Assembly: GCA_004431415.1 (NCBI GenBank)
Contig: QPMI01000494.1
Span: forward strand, 434,001 to 498,000
Reading direction: 5' to 3'
DNA from: Cyanophora paradoxa
Lineage: Eukaryota; Glaucocystophyceae; Cyanophorales; Cyanophoraceae
DNA length: 64,000 nucleotides
Numbering within the stretch: position 1 is the stretch's first letter; every line of letters starts with the position of its first letter. The notes beneath the pieces were generated by a model. That model was not told the origin of the DNA and searched no databases. It saw only the letters and a list, made by a program, of their open reading frames with translations. Position numbers and translations under genes: made by a program. Below, piece by piece: positions 1-8,093 of the stretch.

Positions 1-142
1 AAGCCGTCGACGGTCCGGTCACCGGGTGTGCGAGCGCTCGGCGAGCCGCGAGTCCCGCGACCCGCGGAACTCGAGCGCACGACTCGCGGCAAGAGACAGT
101 GGACTGAGCGCGCCGCGGCGATCTGAACTTAGCCCAGTCGTC

Positions 143-2077
143 ATGGGCCGCCGCCGATCTGGATCCGTATCCGCGCTAGCTGCGGCGTCGGCCGCAGCCG
201 TGATTGTCGTGCTGACGCTTGCGATTGCAAACGTGCCGACGTGCTCCGGAGCCTCTGCGGGCGTAGGCGCCAATTTCGATGTGCCCACAGCTGAGTATGC
301 AGCCGGCGGCTGCAGCGTCGAGGAACGCCTCATCCGCTGGTACACGTTCTTCGAGGCCGCCGGCCACATAGACATGCATGCGGAGTCATCCGCCGTTACC
401 TGCGCATCGCAATCCCGCGCTGAAACCGACGATCGCGATCATTATATGGTGGGTTGCGTTCGCTGAATGCATGAGACTAATTTGTGTCTATATTACGGTT
501 TTGCAGCTGCGGGGTGCCCACATCACGGCCGCGGATAACTCGGTGGGTTCCCCATCTCCGGATTTCGATTAAAATACTGTATACGTAGCTATAGCTGGCG
601 TCTCGGTTCGCCGTAGCGGCTTGCAATTGATGGCTTTCTGTTCTGCAGGTGGCGCCGGCTGTGCACATCTCTTCGGATTTGGACAGCAGCAATGGCTTCC
701 TCGCCTCACCTTTAACTTCGAAGGCCAACGTTGCACATGATCGTGAGCAAGCTGGAGCCCGCAAGTTTAAGCGCCCGCTTCGTATCTCGGCCGAGTCGAT
801 CATGCACAAGGCGCCGACGGGTTCAACGTGCAGTAATCGTCAAAAGAAGTACGGTACGACGAGCGAGCCGGGGTGGGAGTGCGACTACTGCAACCTTCCC
901 TACCAAGCTTCATACGGGGACTGGGTCGGAACGTTCTGTCTCAGCACTCTTTGCACGCACGACCAGGTCATCGTGACGGGCTACAACGGCAACGCCACGG
1001 ACCTGAGGCCCGAATGCTACTGCAACACGACGGCGTTCAACGAGGTCGGCGGCCGCTGCATGGACCCCTCCATCACACCGTCACCTTCCCCGAGCCCAAG
1101 CCCGAGCGCGAGCGCGAGCCCGTGCGTGCCTGCCTCATTTGTGATAACAGTAATTACGGTTTACGGGGTCTTGATGACTGATGCAACTGTACCACAAGGT
1201 CACCTTCCCCGTCGTCCTTGGCCAGCCCCTCGCCGTCCCCTAGCACCGCTTCTGAGCCCACGGCCGCGCCTTCTCCCGCGGGCCCTTCGCCGAGCCCGTC
1301 CGCGCTCGCACCGTTGACGGCGACGGCAACCGCGTCTCCCAGCCCCTCCCCGATCGGAAGCCCAGCGCCTACATCCCCACCCCAGGTATTTTACCGAAGA
1401 ACTCTACATATATATGCAGAACCTAATAGCCCACAGCCTTCAGGACCCACACCTTCAGGACCCACACCTTCGCCGATCCCAGCTCCGGTGCGTTCGCGAT
1501 GACACTGTTTCGAGTCGGTGTACATGTCTCCGTTCCGTCTGAAAGTAAATTTCGGTCGATTAATATCGCCGACAGAAATTCATTACGATCAACAAAAATA
1601 ATCTCACGGCGGAGGTTACTGTCGGCAAGACACAGGCAAGTCTTTATTTTATCTCGAGATTTGGTGGTCAACGATTTGCTGATGAAGCTATTCCCATGAT
1701 CAGTTCAAGTTGTCCGAGTTCAAGATCGAGACAGTGTGCACTGCAGTAATTGAAATCGAAATTACCGCGGCCGGATCTGAATACCCCTTTTTCAGGATTC
1801 AGACAACATCGTTGTCTACGCTGTGACGCTCCCGGCCGCTTTTGTTACTGTTCCTCAGGTCCGCGGACGCCAGTGCAAGCGTCTGCAATTGATTTCATCC
1901 GATTTGCATTTTCCTCACTGCGCATGCATATTTTAGGCAGGCTCCGGCTCCTCGGATTCCATCACTGTACCAGTGACTGGAGTTGTGAACGTGCGCCTAG
2001 TGCACGATTCCGTGTATTCGTCTGTAAGCACGCTAGTACTCGTACTCACGTGCACGTGTATTTGCGCGCAGCCCGGC
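143..2077 (+). pseudogene. Host secreted Ser/Pro-rich protein gene, 5' part (interrupted)
   Basis: Seven exons can be joined in frame with GT-AG introns: 143-448, 649-1121, 1199-1385, 1437-1487, 1796-1858, 1937-2023 and 2072-2077. The ATG at 143 gives a basic start (MGRRR) followed by about 20 hydrophobic residues, a likely signal peptide. Exon 2 encodes a module with nine cysteines (about 835-1062), then SPSPSPSASAS. Exons 3-4 are Ser/Pro/Ala-rich, resembling hydroxyproline-rich cell-wall or surface glycoproteins of algae. The last exon begins at 2072 and is cut after two codons (Pro-Gly) by a Polinton; the same frame resumes at 12757. Function unknown. The exon joins are my inference from splice consensus and phase; the disruption itself is seen directly. 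Confidence 0.6.
2072..2077. repeat. Target site duplication, left copy (CCCGGC)
   Basis: CCCGGC directly abuts the outer end of the left terminal inverted repeat, and the same six bases directly follow the right one at 12751-12756. Six-base duplications are the known signature of Polinton integrase. Removing the element plus one copy restores an open exon in phase 0. Confidence 0.9.
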
Positions 2078-2535
2078 AAAAAATGAGAGAGGACCTGATT
2101 CTGTGGCCCGCACCTCTTTCTCACCCTCACTCCTCCAAACCACCCCAACCCACACACTCCAACGCCTTCCAACACACATTCTCTTCCAATCCTTCGTTAC
2201 GTCTACCACCACAACCTCTCCAAACCAACCATCCAGCAACCGCTAGGTAGTATCTAACGTCTAGTCCGATCGATTTTGCAAAAGATATAGCAGTGATTTT
2301 AGGCGGGAGCGTCAGCCAGAAGGCTTCCTGCTCTTCGAGCCCCAAAGCGCTGGTCTCGGAATAATCTTCAACATCATCTAGACGTTAATTGTGTGTATTT
2401 CGAATCTAAAAAACAAAGAGGTTTCAAGGGTTATGCTACACGTAATTACTATATCATCGGAATCTAATTACATACTCGAGTTCAGGTTCTAGCTAGACGC
2501 TAATTATTCCCACCGATGACGTAGTCCAAGTTTAG
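2078..2535 (+). repeat. Left terminal inverted repeat of Polinton
   Basis: This segment is the reverse complement of 12324-12750 with scattered substitutions. It contains about 31 extra bases near 2310-2340 that are absent from the right copy. The inner end carries the last codons and stop of the adjacent minus-strand gene. Confidence 0.93.
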
Positions 2536-3136
2536 TGAAACCACTTAACATTGGTTTGTATTCGATCGACGGCCCGACAGGATCAGCGCTGCTAGAGGCG
2601 ATGCGCAAGATCGATGTGTTTGCTACAGGTAATTCGCTAGCATTCTCATCCACCTCGGGGATTGCGACGATCGTCTTAGCAGGAACAGCAGATGATGGAG
2701 GAGAAAGCTTTTTATCAATTTTGGTCTTAGCAATCGGTTCGTTTAAAATCTTGTTTTCCATTTTAGTCTCAACCGCTATACCAGCAATAAGATCACCAGC
2801 ACGCTTCTTTGAAATTGTTTTCAACCCAGTCACTGTTTTAATGAAATATCTGCTACGATTACCAGTCTCTGATACATACAGCGGACCATCGTCAGTATCC
2901 TTCAGTTTACTAGTTTTGCTTTTCTTTGTCCGTGAATTTGGGATATTATCTAGAATAGCGTTTTCGTCGGCAGTAAGAGCAAAATCGATAGACGCACCCT
3001 CACCACCAGCAGTCCGACGAACTAAAGGATAGGATTCAGTATCACCGCTCAAAAATTCAATATTATTCTTTTTATTGGGTGAGTTTGTAAGTTTTCTAGA
3101 AGCCGAAGGCAAGTAGCCACTTGTGCTACGCACCAT
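2504..3136 (-). CDS. Hypothetical basic protein, Polinton-encoded (210 aa)
   Basis: An open frame of 210 codons starts at ATG 3136 (MVRSTSGYLP). A longer frame reaches upstream to 3376, but that part overlaps the penton gene on the same strand, so the internal Met is preferred. The protein is Lys/Ser/Pro-rich, low-complexity and probably disordered. Its stop lies inside the left terminal repeat, so the final ten codons are also present, without a gene, in the right repeat. The second element has a protein of similar size and character, also starting MV and linked to capsid genes (54075-54758), which suggests a virion or assembly role. No domain recognised. Confidence 0.6.
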   Translation of the reverse strand: MVRSTSGYLPSASRKLTNSPNKKNNIEFLSGDTESYPLVRRTAGGEGASIDFALTADENAILDNIPNSRTKKSKTSKLKDTDDGPLYVSETGNRSRYFIKTVTGLKTISKKRAGDLIAGIAVETKMENKILNEPIAKTKIDKKLSPPSSAVPAKTIVAIPEVDENASELPVANTSILRIASSSADPVGPSIEYKPMLSGFTKLGLRHRWE

Positions 3137-3206
3137 TTGTTTTAAATAAGGAACAGAAAAAAGTCGACAGACAAGCTGCCTCGGCTGCGCATTCGCGAAA
3201 GTGAAT

Positions 3207-4082
3207 TTAAGCAAAACTGCGATAAAACGGATGAAACTCACTATCTGTGTTTCTGATTGACGAGCGAAGTGATGCCTTTGTGTATGAAGAATCTTCAATT
3301 TCGAACTCGATAACGAATGAGAATTCAGTGTTAATAGCTGCAGTAAATCCATTAAAATAACGTATTGACACATCAAGTTGTTCTAACTCAGAATTATGAT
3401 CGACGGAAACAGGAACACGTTCATCAGATGTATATTTGATAAGCTCTCCAAATTTCGCATCGATATGAATCTTTGCCAACGATGTGTTTGTCCAGTTATT
3501 TATTGTGTGAATCGAACCACGAATCTGATCGATATGTAGGAAGAGATAAGTATGATAAAGAAGATCAACAGGTATATCGCCAACGATAGCAAACGCATAA
3601 TCAACAGCATCAACTGTGATTGGAGTATCCAGCTGTTCTGCGGAATCTGTAACAGCCTTTGTGAAGCCGAGCAGATTTGCGAGTTCAAGAGTGGAAAACG
3701 TCAGAGTAAACTCCGATTCACACAAGATTGTGATTTTCATTGAAACATCATCAAAAACCGTTAAGAACTTGCGTTGGTAAGTACTCGCCAAATAACTGTA
3801 TTGTTGTGTTTTCAAAAGAACGTTCATATAATTCGTAAGAGATGTTGGAGTATATGATCCAGCTCGAAATAGGTTCGTTCTGGTTTTAATTACATTGCTA
3901 GGATCGAGCGTAATGGTTGTTATTGAAGCATCAGCAGCTAGATTATACATATTGTGAAAAAGTTCTAGCGATTCAATTCTAGCCGACTTCACGTTTGCTA
4001 ACGCCCGAGGTAGATTAATTTTGAAATTCGAGGACGTGCCTTCGAACCGATCTCTAGAATCAACATTTACGCGGAGTTTCAT
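3207..4082 (-). CDS. Penton-like minor capsid protein (single jelly-roll)
   Basis: This 291-aa protein opens with MKLRVNVDSRDRFEGTSSNF followed by a Leu-Pro-rich strand. The N-terminal pattern (SRDR or SDDRD, then NF/QY, then LP) is shared with the two penton-like proteins of the second element at 57827-58753 and 58770-59615. In Polintons and virophages the gene next to the major capsid gene encodes the single jelly-roll penton at capsid vertices. It is transcribed divergently from the major capsid gene across a 44-bp spacer. Assignment rests on position, size and the shared N-terminal motif. Confidence 0.75.
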   Translation of the reverse strand: MKLRVNVDSRDRFEGTSSNFKINLPRALANVKSARIESLELFHNMYNLAADASITTITLDPSNVIKTRTNLFRAGSYTPTSLTNYMNVLLKTQQYSYLASTYQRKFLTVFDDVSMKITILCESEFTLTFSTLELANLLGFTKAVTDSAEQLDTPITVDAVDYAFAIVGDIPVDLLYHTYLFLHIDQIRGSIHTINNWTNTSLAKIHIDAKFGELIKYTSDERVPVSVDHNSELEQLDVSIRYFNGFTAAINTEFSFVIEFEIEDSSYTKASLRSSIRNTDSEFHPFYRSFA

Positions 4083-4126
4083 CTTTACAACAATATACGT
4101 GAAAATATTCTGTAATATATTATCAA
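4083..4126. promoter_or_regulatory. Divergent capsid promoter spacer (44 bp)
   Basis: This is the only sequence separating the start codons of the oppositely transcribed penton-like and major capsid genes. It is AT-rich with TATA-like stretches in both directions (AATATACG, TAATATATTATC), so both promoters must lie here or within the coding sequences. Confidence 0.5.
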
Positions 4127-5356
4127 ATGGCGCAAGCAGGAACTACTCTGAAAGAGCTCCTAACAACCAAAGGATCGAACGAGCTTTATCTATCGCCAGG
4201 TCTAACTGTCGGTGTTAGCCCAAAGTTTAAGCCTTTCCTTGAGACGATCCGTCCGCGAGGCAACTCATACGGATTCGCACAGACTGCTGCTTTCGACCTT
4301 CCGCGCAAGCAACTTCTAAATGGCGTCTCCCTATATTTTAAGGTAACAGTCGCTGGTGGAGCTGCCGCTTCGGTTCTTCCTAATGGTGCTGGTGCATTTA
4401 TTGAAAACGTACGCTTTGTTCATGGATCTTTCAAAATGGTAATTCCCGGTGATTGGCTTACAGTGAACGCACTGATTGATAACAGCGTCGCATCCGCCCA
4501 AGCTTTTGCTAGCAGCTACGGCTTTGGAAAAGACGCAGCTCTAGAGATTCTCGATGCTAGCCGAGAGTACGTGCTGAAGATCCCATCACAGCTTTGGGAC
4601 AATTCATATTTCCCTCTGCTAGCACTTGCGGATATGCCAACCGTCGAGATTGACTTCCGTTCGGCTGGTGTGATTGGAACTGTTGCTGATGCTATTGCGA
4701 CTCTAACGGATTGTGCCCTGGTTTGTCAGTTCGTGAATATTCCTAGCGAAGAGGCAGAGTCTATGCTAAAATCTGCGAACGAGTCTGGCGGTATTAGAAT
4801 TCCCTTTACTGAAATCATTTCAAAGCGCTCACGCCAGCTTAAGACGGACGACGCAGGAAACGCTGTCGAAATATCCCTTGCTAACGTTAGCGGCCTTGTG
4901 CACGCGATCCTGATGACAGTGCGTAATGCGAATCACCTGGGCACTCGCAATCATAATTCATTTGCCGGTAACGGTAACGCTTTGAAGATTGATTCGTTTG
5001 AGATCATGCACAATAATCGCACTCTCGATATCAGTAATAAGCCAATCTCTGGATTTGTTTCGAGCTGCTATCATATCCCAACTCAATATCGCGGAGCAAC
5101 AACTGGTAATTCAGCCCTTGGTTTTGAAGACGGAAATGTCTATGGTATTGTGCTTTCGAAATCTGGCAAAGACTCCCTCCACAACGCTGTCCTCGGCTAC
5201 ACAGACTTCTTCAACTCAAGCAGCAGCTACTGCTCCCTCACTGTCACCGGATGTACAAACACCGCACCAGCTGTAGTCGATTTTCACGTCCTGCGCCACA
5301 ACGTTCTCGTAATTAATTCATATCAAATGTCGACTCTAAAAGTAAGTAACTTCTAA
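4127..5356 (+). CDS. MCP: Major capsid protein, double jelly-roll
   Basis: The 409-aa product starts MAQAGTTLKELLTTKG. Its length, beta-rich composition and the pattern of an early LPRKQLLNG strand followed by FVHGSFKMVIPGDW match Polinton/PLV major capsid proteins. The second element's capsid protein (56466-57779) shows the same order: TLKSMLTTDD, IPRYHFLNGL, ISHASFRYVVPEDF. It would form the trimeric capsomers of an icosahedral particle. The packaging ATPase starts one base after its stop, an operon-like arrangement. Confidence 0.88.
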   Translation: MAQAGTTLKELLTTKGSNELYLSPGLTVGVSPKFKPFLETIRPRGNSYGFAQTAAFDLPRKQLLNGVSLYFKVTVAGGAAASVLPNGAGAFIENVRFVHGSFKMVIPGDWLTVNALIDNSVASAQAFASSYGFGKDAALEILDASREYVLKIPSQLWDNSYFPLLALADMPTVEIDFRSAGVIGTVADAIATLTDCALVCQFVNIPSEEAESMLKSANESGGIRIPFTEIISKRSRQLKTDDAGNAVEISLANVSGLVHAILMTVRNANHLGTRNHNSFAGNGNALKIDSFEIMHNNRTLDISNKPISGFVSSCYHIPTQYRGATTGNSALGFEDGNVYGIVLSKSGKDSLHNAVLGYTDFFNSSSSYCSLTVTGCTNTAPAVVDFHVLRHNVLVINSYQMSTLKVSNF

Positions 5357-5357
5357 A

Positions 5358-6062
5358 ATGGATATCAAATTGTTTGATCCAGCAGAAGTAAAACTTCCTA
5401 AACGGTTCTTGTTTGTCGGCCCCACCAACTCGGGCAAAAGCACCTACGTAAAACACGTATTAAATGCTGTAGCAAATCAGCTAGACGATATTTACGTCTT
5501 CAGCACAACGGCATTTACAGAACAGTGGGACGATACCACTCGCAAGAGCAATATTTATGAAGAATGGGATACAGTTTTGGTTGAAGAACTTTTAGAACGT
5601 CAAAAAGAAAGACGACGCAAGAAAGATGATCGAAAAATAGCAATTGTTTTAGATGACTTGCTTGATAATGACCTAGTAAACGTCCACAGTGACCGATTAA
5701 TGCAAAAGCTTTTTACTAGCGGAAGACATTACAATATATCGCTCTTTATCACGACACAACGTCTATGTGGCATTAGTCCGACGATTCGGCGAAATTGCGA
5801 ATATGTATGCTTTTCGTCGATTCTATCGAATATTAAAGAGTTCGATTGCGTCTTTGCCGAATACAACGCCGGAGCGAGTCGAGCAGTTTTAATGCGTCTT
5901 TTCCTTGAATGGGGTCATTCGTATCAGGTTTTGATATTTGAAGCCGCGACCGTGGACCGCGTCTACTCTGTTGATAAATCTTCTGGAGATTTTTCGGCTC
6001 TATCAAGCTTTTTACACGCAAGAAAGCGGCCCGGTCGAAAGCCGGCAACCAATCTTGTCTAA
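5358..6062 (+). CDS. DNA packaging ATPase (FtsK/HerA type)
   Basis: The 234-aa protein has a Walker A motif GPTNSGKST at residues 21-29 and a Walker B IVLDD ending at residue 100. This is the size and layout of the A32-like genome packaging ATPases of Polintons, virophages and nucleocytoviruses. It acts at a capsid vertex to drive DNA into the procapsid. The start codon lies one base after the capsid gene stop, so the two are likely co-transcribed. Its 3' end is overlapped on the other strand by a frame reaching down to 5833. Confidence 0.9.
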   Translation: MDIKLFDPAEVKLPKRFLFVGPTNSGKSTYVKHVLNAVANQLDDIYVFSTTAFTEQWDDTTRKSNIYEEWDTVLVEELLERQKERRRKKDDRKIAIVLDDLLDNDLVNVHSDRLMQKLFTSGRHYNISLFITTQRLCGISPTIRRNCEYVCFSSILSNIKEFDCVFAEYNAGASRAVLMRLFLEWGHSYQVLIFEAATVDRVYSVDKSSGDFSALSSFLHARKRPGRKPATNLV

Positions 6063-6225
6063 GCAACCAACTAGTATATTCTGGTTTAGCTGAGGCAATC
6101 CACAAATAGCTTGCGCCCTTGTAAATGCCGAAGCTGATGCAGTGACTTGGGGTGAGTTGACTCCTGCCTGGCCAAAATTCTTCTAGATTTAACTCTTCCT
6201 CTGTCGTTTCGAGTTCGAGTTCCAT
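5833..6225 (-). CDS. Small protein with exonuclease-X C-terminal-like motif (tentative)
   Basis: The 130-codon frame begins MELELETTEEELNLEEFWPG. Residues 31-57 read ISFGIYKGASYLWIASAKP then EYTSWLLR, close to the FGKYKG...P.YL.WLL pattern of the EXOX_C domain found after DnaQ-type exonucleases and in bacterial and phage proteins. The second half is antisense to the last ~230 bp of the packaging ATPase, so only the first ~55 codons occupy unshared DNA. It may be a real short gene or a partly fortuitous frame. Confidence 0.4.
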   Translation of the reverse strand: MELELETTEEELNLEEFWPGRSQLTPSHCISFGIYKGASYLWIASAKPEYTSWLLRQDWLPAFDRAAFLRVKSLIEPKNLQKIYQQSRRGPRSRLQISKPDTNDPIQGKDALKLLDSLRRCIRQRRNRTL

Positions 6226-6256
6226 TAAAAAGATAAAGGGGTGTTATTCCCTTCAA

Positions 6257-6778
6257 TCAAACCTGTGGAAAGTTCAGACGCAGGAACGGCTTATCATCTT
6301 CACTTGTGTGTTCTAGAGCGTAAGCATCACGAGCACGAGCAGCGGCTTCGGCAGTAGTATAGTAGCCAATGTGCTTATTGCGGCCATTTATCATATATCG
6401 CGCATACCATTTTCCACGCTGCTGATTGAAGCAAACACCAATGAATCCTGATGTGTTTGTGACCCGCCGGTTCTGGTTCAGCCGTTGCTGCCGCTTTGTT
6501 GCCAAACGAAGATTCTCACGACGATTGTCCAGCTTGTTCAGATTTATATGATCGATAGTTAAACCGTTCTCCAACTCACCGCTGATGAAATTATGCAAAT
6601 ACACGGTCTTTCTATTGATCGTGGTGCAAGCATATCCATTTATTAAACTCCAGCGAAATCCAAGCACGCGCTGAGAATCGTCTTGACTGACTAATGCATA
6701 GGCGACAATTACTCGACGATGATTGTGGATTCCACCAAGCGGGATTGCTACAGCGCCTTCAGGAATTGCGACCTCCAT
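6257..6778 (-). CDS. HNH endonuclease with AP2 DNA-binding domain
   Basis: The 173-aa protein shows an HNH core with His62 (YLHNF), Asp76-His77 (TIDHIN) and Asn85 (LDNRRENLRLAT). An AP2/ERF-like domain follows at about 110-157 (SGFIGVCFN, GKWYARY, GYYTTAEAAARARDAYAL). HNH-AP2 proteins are common free-standing homing-type nucleases in phages and algal viruses, and the ethylene-response fold binds DNA. The frame is intact, unlike its counterpart in the second element (55678-56393). It may spread itself or cut competing elements. Confidence 0.88.
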   Translation of the reverse strand: MEVAIPEGAVAIPLGGIHNHRRVIVAYALVSQDDSQRVLGFRWSLINGYACTTINRKTVYLHNFISGELENGLTIDHINLNKLDNRRENLRLATKRQQRLNQNRRVTNTSGFIGVCFNQQRGKWYARYMINGRNKHIGYYTTAEAAARARDAYALEHTSEDDKPFLRLNFPQV

Positions 6779-6845
6779 ATTTCTTCTTTTTTGTTACATT
6801 TACAGATTGCATTATCTTTAAGCCTAAAAAGTCGCGCTAATTTGT

Positions 6846-6852
6846 TATAAAA
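6846..6852 (+). promoter_or_regulatory. TATA-like box upstream of AT-hook gene
   Basis: TATAAAA lies 38 bases before the preferred start codon at 6890. The spacing is short for a canonical eukaryotic core promoter, but the match is exact. Confidence 0.35.
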
Positions 6853-6889
6853 GGATTTATGTCTCATATTATTGAGATATAAGCGAACA

Positions 6890-7198
6890 ATGAGTTCTGC
6901 AGATTATACTGCTGTAAAGCGTGGCCGTGGACGTCCGCCAAAGGTTCGTCTTTTGACAATGGATTCATATGAACCAAAGAAGAAGGGTCGTAAGCCAATA
7001 GAGGTAACACCGGAGATTTTAGCAGAGCGACGCAGAAAGAATGCTGAACGGAATCGTAAACTACGTCATACGAACGAAACATATCGTTTGAAACAGCTTG
7101 CCATCACAGCAAAATATCGAGCTGAAAATCCTGATCGTATTCGGGAGTACCACAGAAATGCTATTTCGCGTAGATGTCTTGCTAAAGACGTTGCTTAG
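6890..7198 (+). CDS. AT-hook basic DNA-binding protein
   Basis: The 102-aa product starting MSSADYTAVKRGRGRPPK has a canonical AT-hook core (GRGRPPK) near its start and a second basic GRK patch. A long Arg/Lys/Glu helix then follows (LAERRRKNAERNRKLRHTNE). The start at 6890 is preferred over an upstream ATG at 6872 because of the TATA-like box. The second element encodes a similar protein (52919-53332), which suggests a conserved role in genome condensation or transcription. Minor-groove binding of AT-rich DNA is expected from the motif. Confidence 0.65.
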   Translation: MSSADYTAVKRGRGRPPKVRLLTMDSYEPKKKGRKPIEVTPEILAERRRKNAERNRKLRHTNETYRLKQLAITAKYRAENPDRIREYHRNAISRRCLAKDVA

Positions 7199-8084
7199 CA
7201 CCAGCTCTAAGCTTTGGCTCTCCTGCAATCTCAAGCTTCTTGAGCTCTCGATCCTTCCGGTTTTGGCCGCTGTATTTTTTCGTTTCGATCAATCCCTCGC
7301 GTCTCAATCGTCTCTGCTGTCGCATTTTCACTTCTTCTTTTTCGATTCGTGTTTGATCAGGGAGATCACGAGGTTGACGTATTTCAGATGGTTTAACACG
7401 CCTAGAAATTTCCACACCTTGCTTTGTAATTAACCTAACGCGGTTCTTATCAGCGCCAGCAACTATGTACGTCTCTTTGCTTGGTTTTGCCAGACCCTTC
7501 GCAAAAACACTGCTCTTTGGCTCAAGGATCTGCACCTCCGTGCCAGGTTTAGGCATTTTTGTGTTCTCTCGTTCAATATCGTTCTGTCGCTGTCGCACTT
7601 GGTGAAGCTGTTCGGCAACCTGTGTATTTTCACGCATCCACGTTGGTGATCGCTCCTCGCCAAATGCACTGTGGGCTGTCTCATTGTACGCCTTGACAAT
7701 TGCCGGCAAACGTGAGAGGAAATGCGGTGATCCACGTGCTTCAGTGTCAGCTTGGATAAGTGCTCGCAATGTCCTAGCGAACCTGTCGATAATTCCAAGT
7801 TTGTTACCTTTAGAAATGTGGTCATCTTTGGCAACATCAGTGTGTATTTTCAACGAGTTCTCTTCGACCATTGCCCGAATCGCAGCTGTGTTAAAACCGT
7901 TGTCGGCGGAGAAACCCCAGATCCCTGGCAGTTGCTCAATCATTTTTGGAAGTTGTTTGAATGTTTCTATTTTTCGAACGATAGCGAAACGGGTTGCAAT
8001 TTCTACGGCCGCAAACAGGCGATATCTCCCAATAAATAATACATCAATTTGCCATGCACCAGGTGGCGCTGTTAGAGTGTACAT
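7182..8084 (-). CDS. RVE-family (retroviral-type) integrase
   Basis: This is a 300-aa integrase whose catalytic core starts almost at the N-terminus. The first two acidic residues are Asp14 (WQIDVLF) and Asp61 (SADNGFN). The third position is Asp100 (LGIIDRFARTLR) where retroviral enzymes have Glu, with 38 residues between the second and third. A Lys/Arg-rich tail follows a C-terminal SH3/chromo-like region. The N-terminal ~120 residues seen in the second element's integrase are missing. The start lies 10 bases past the polymerase stop on the same strand. It would catalyse insertion with 6-bp target duplications, as seen at this locus. Confidence 0.88.
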   Translation of the reverse strand: MYTLTAPPGAWQIDVLFIGRYRLFAAVEIATRFAIVRKIETFKQLPKMIEQLPGIWGFSADNGFNTAAIRAMVEENSLKIHTDVAKDDHISKGNKLGIIDRFARTLRALIQADTEARGSPHFLSRLPAIVKAYNETAHSAFGEERSPTWMRENTQVAEQLHQVRQRQNDIERENTKMPKPGTEVQILEPKSSVFAKGLAKPSKETYIVAGADKNRVRLITKQGVEISRRVKPSEIRQPRDLPDQTRIEKEEVKMRQQRRLRREGLIETKKYSGQNRKDRELKKLEIAGEPKLRAGAKQRL

Positions 8085-8093
8085 CCTTATTAT

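Noticed and set aside
3137-3376. Upstream extension of the 210-aa Polinton protein
   Set aside because: The segment is the penton gene read in another frame of the same strand; the internal Met at 3136 gives a clean, non-overlapping gene.
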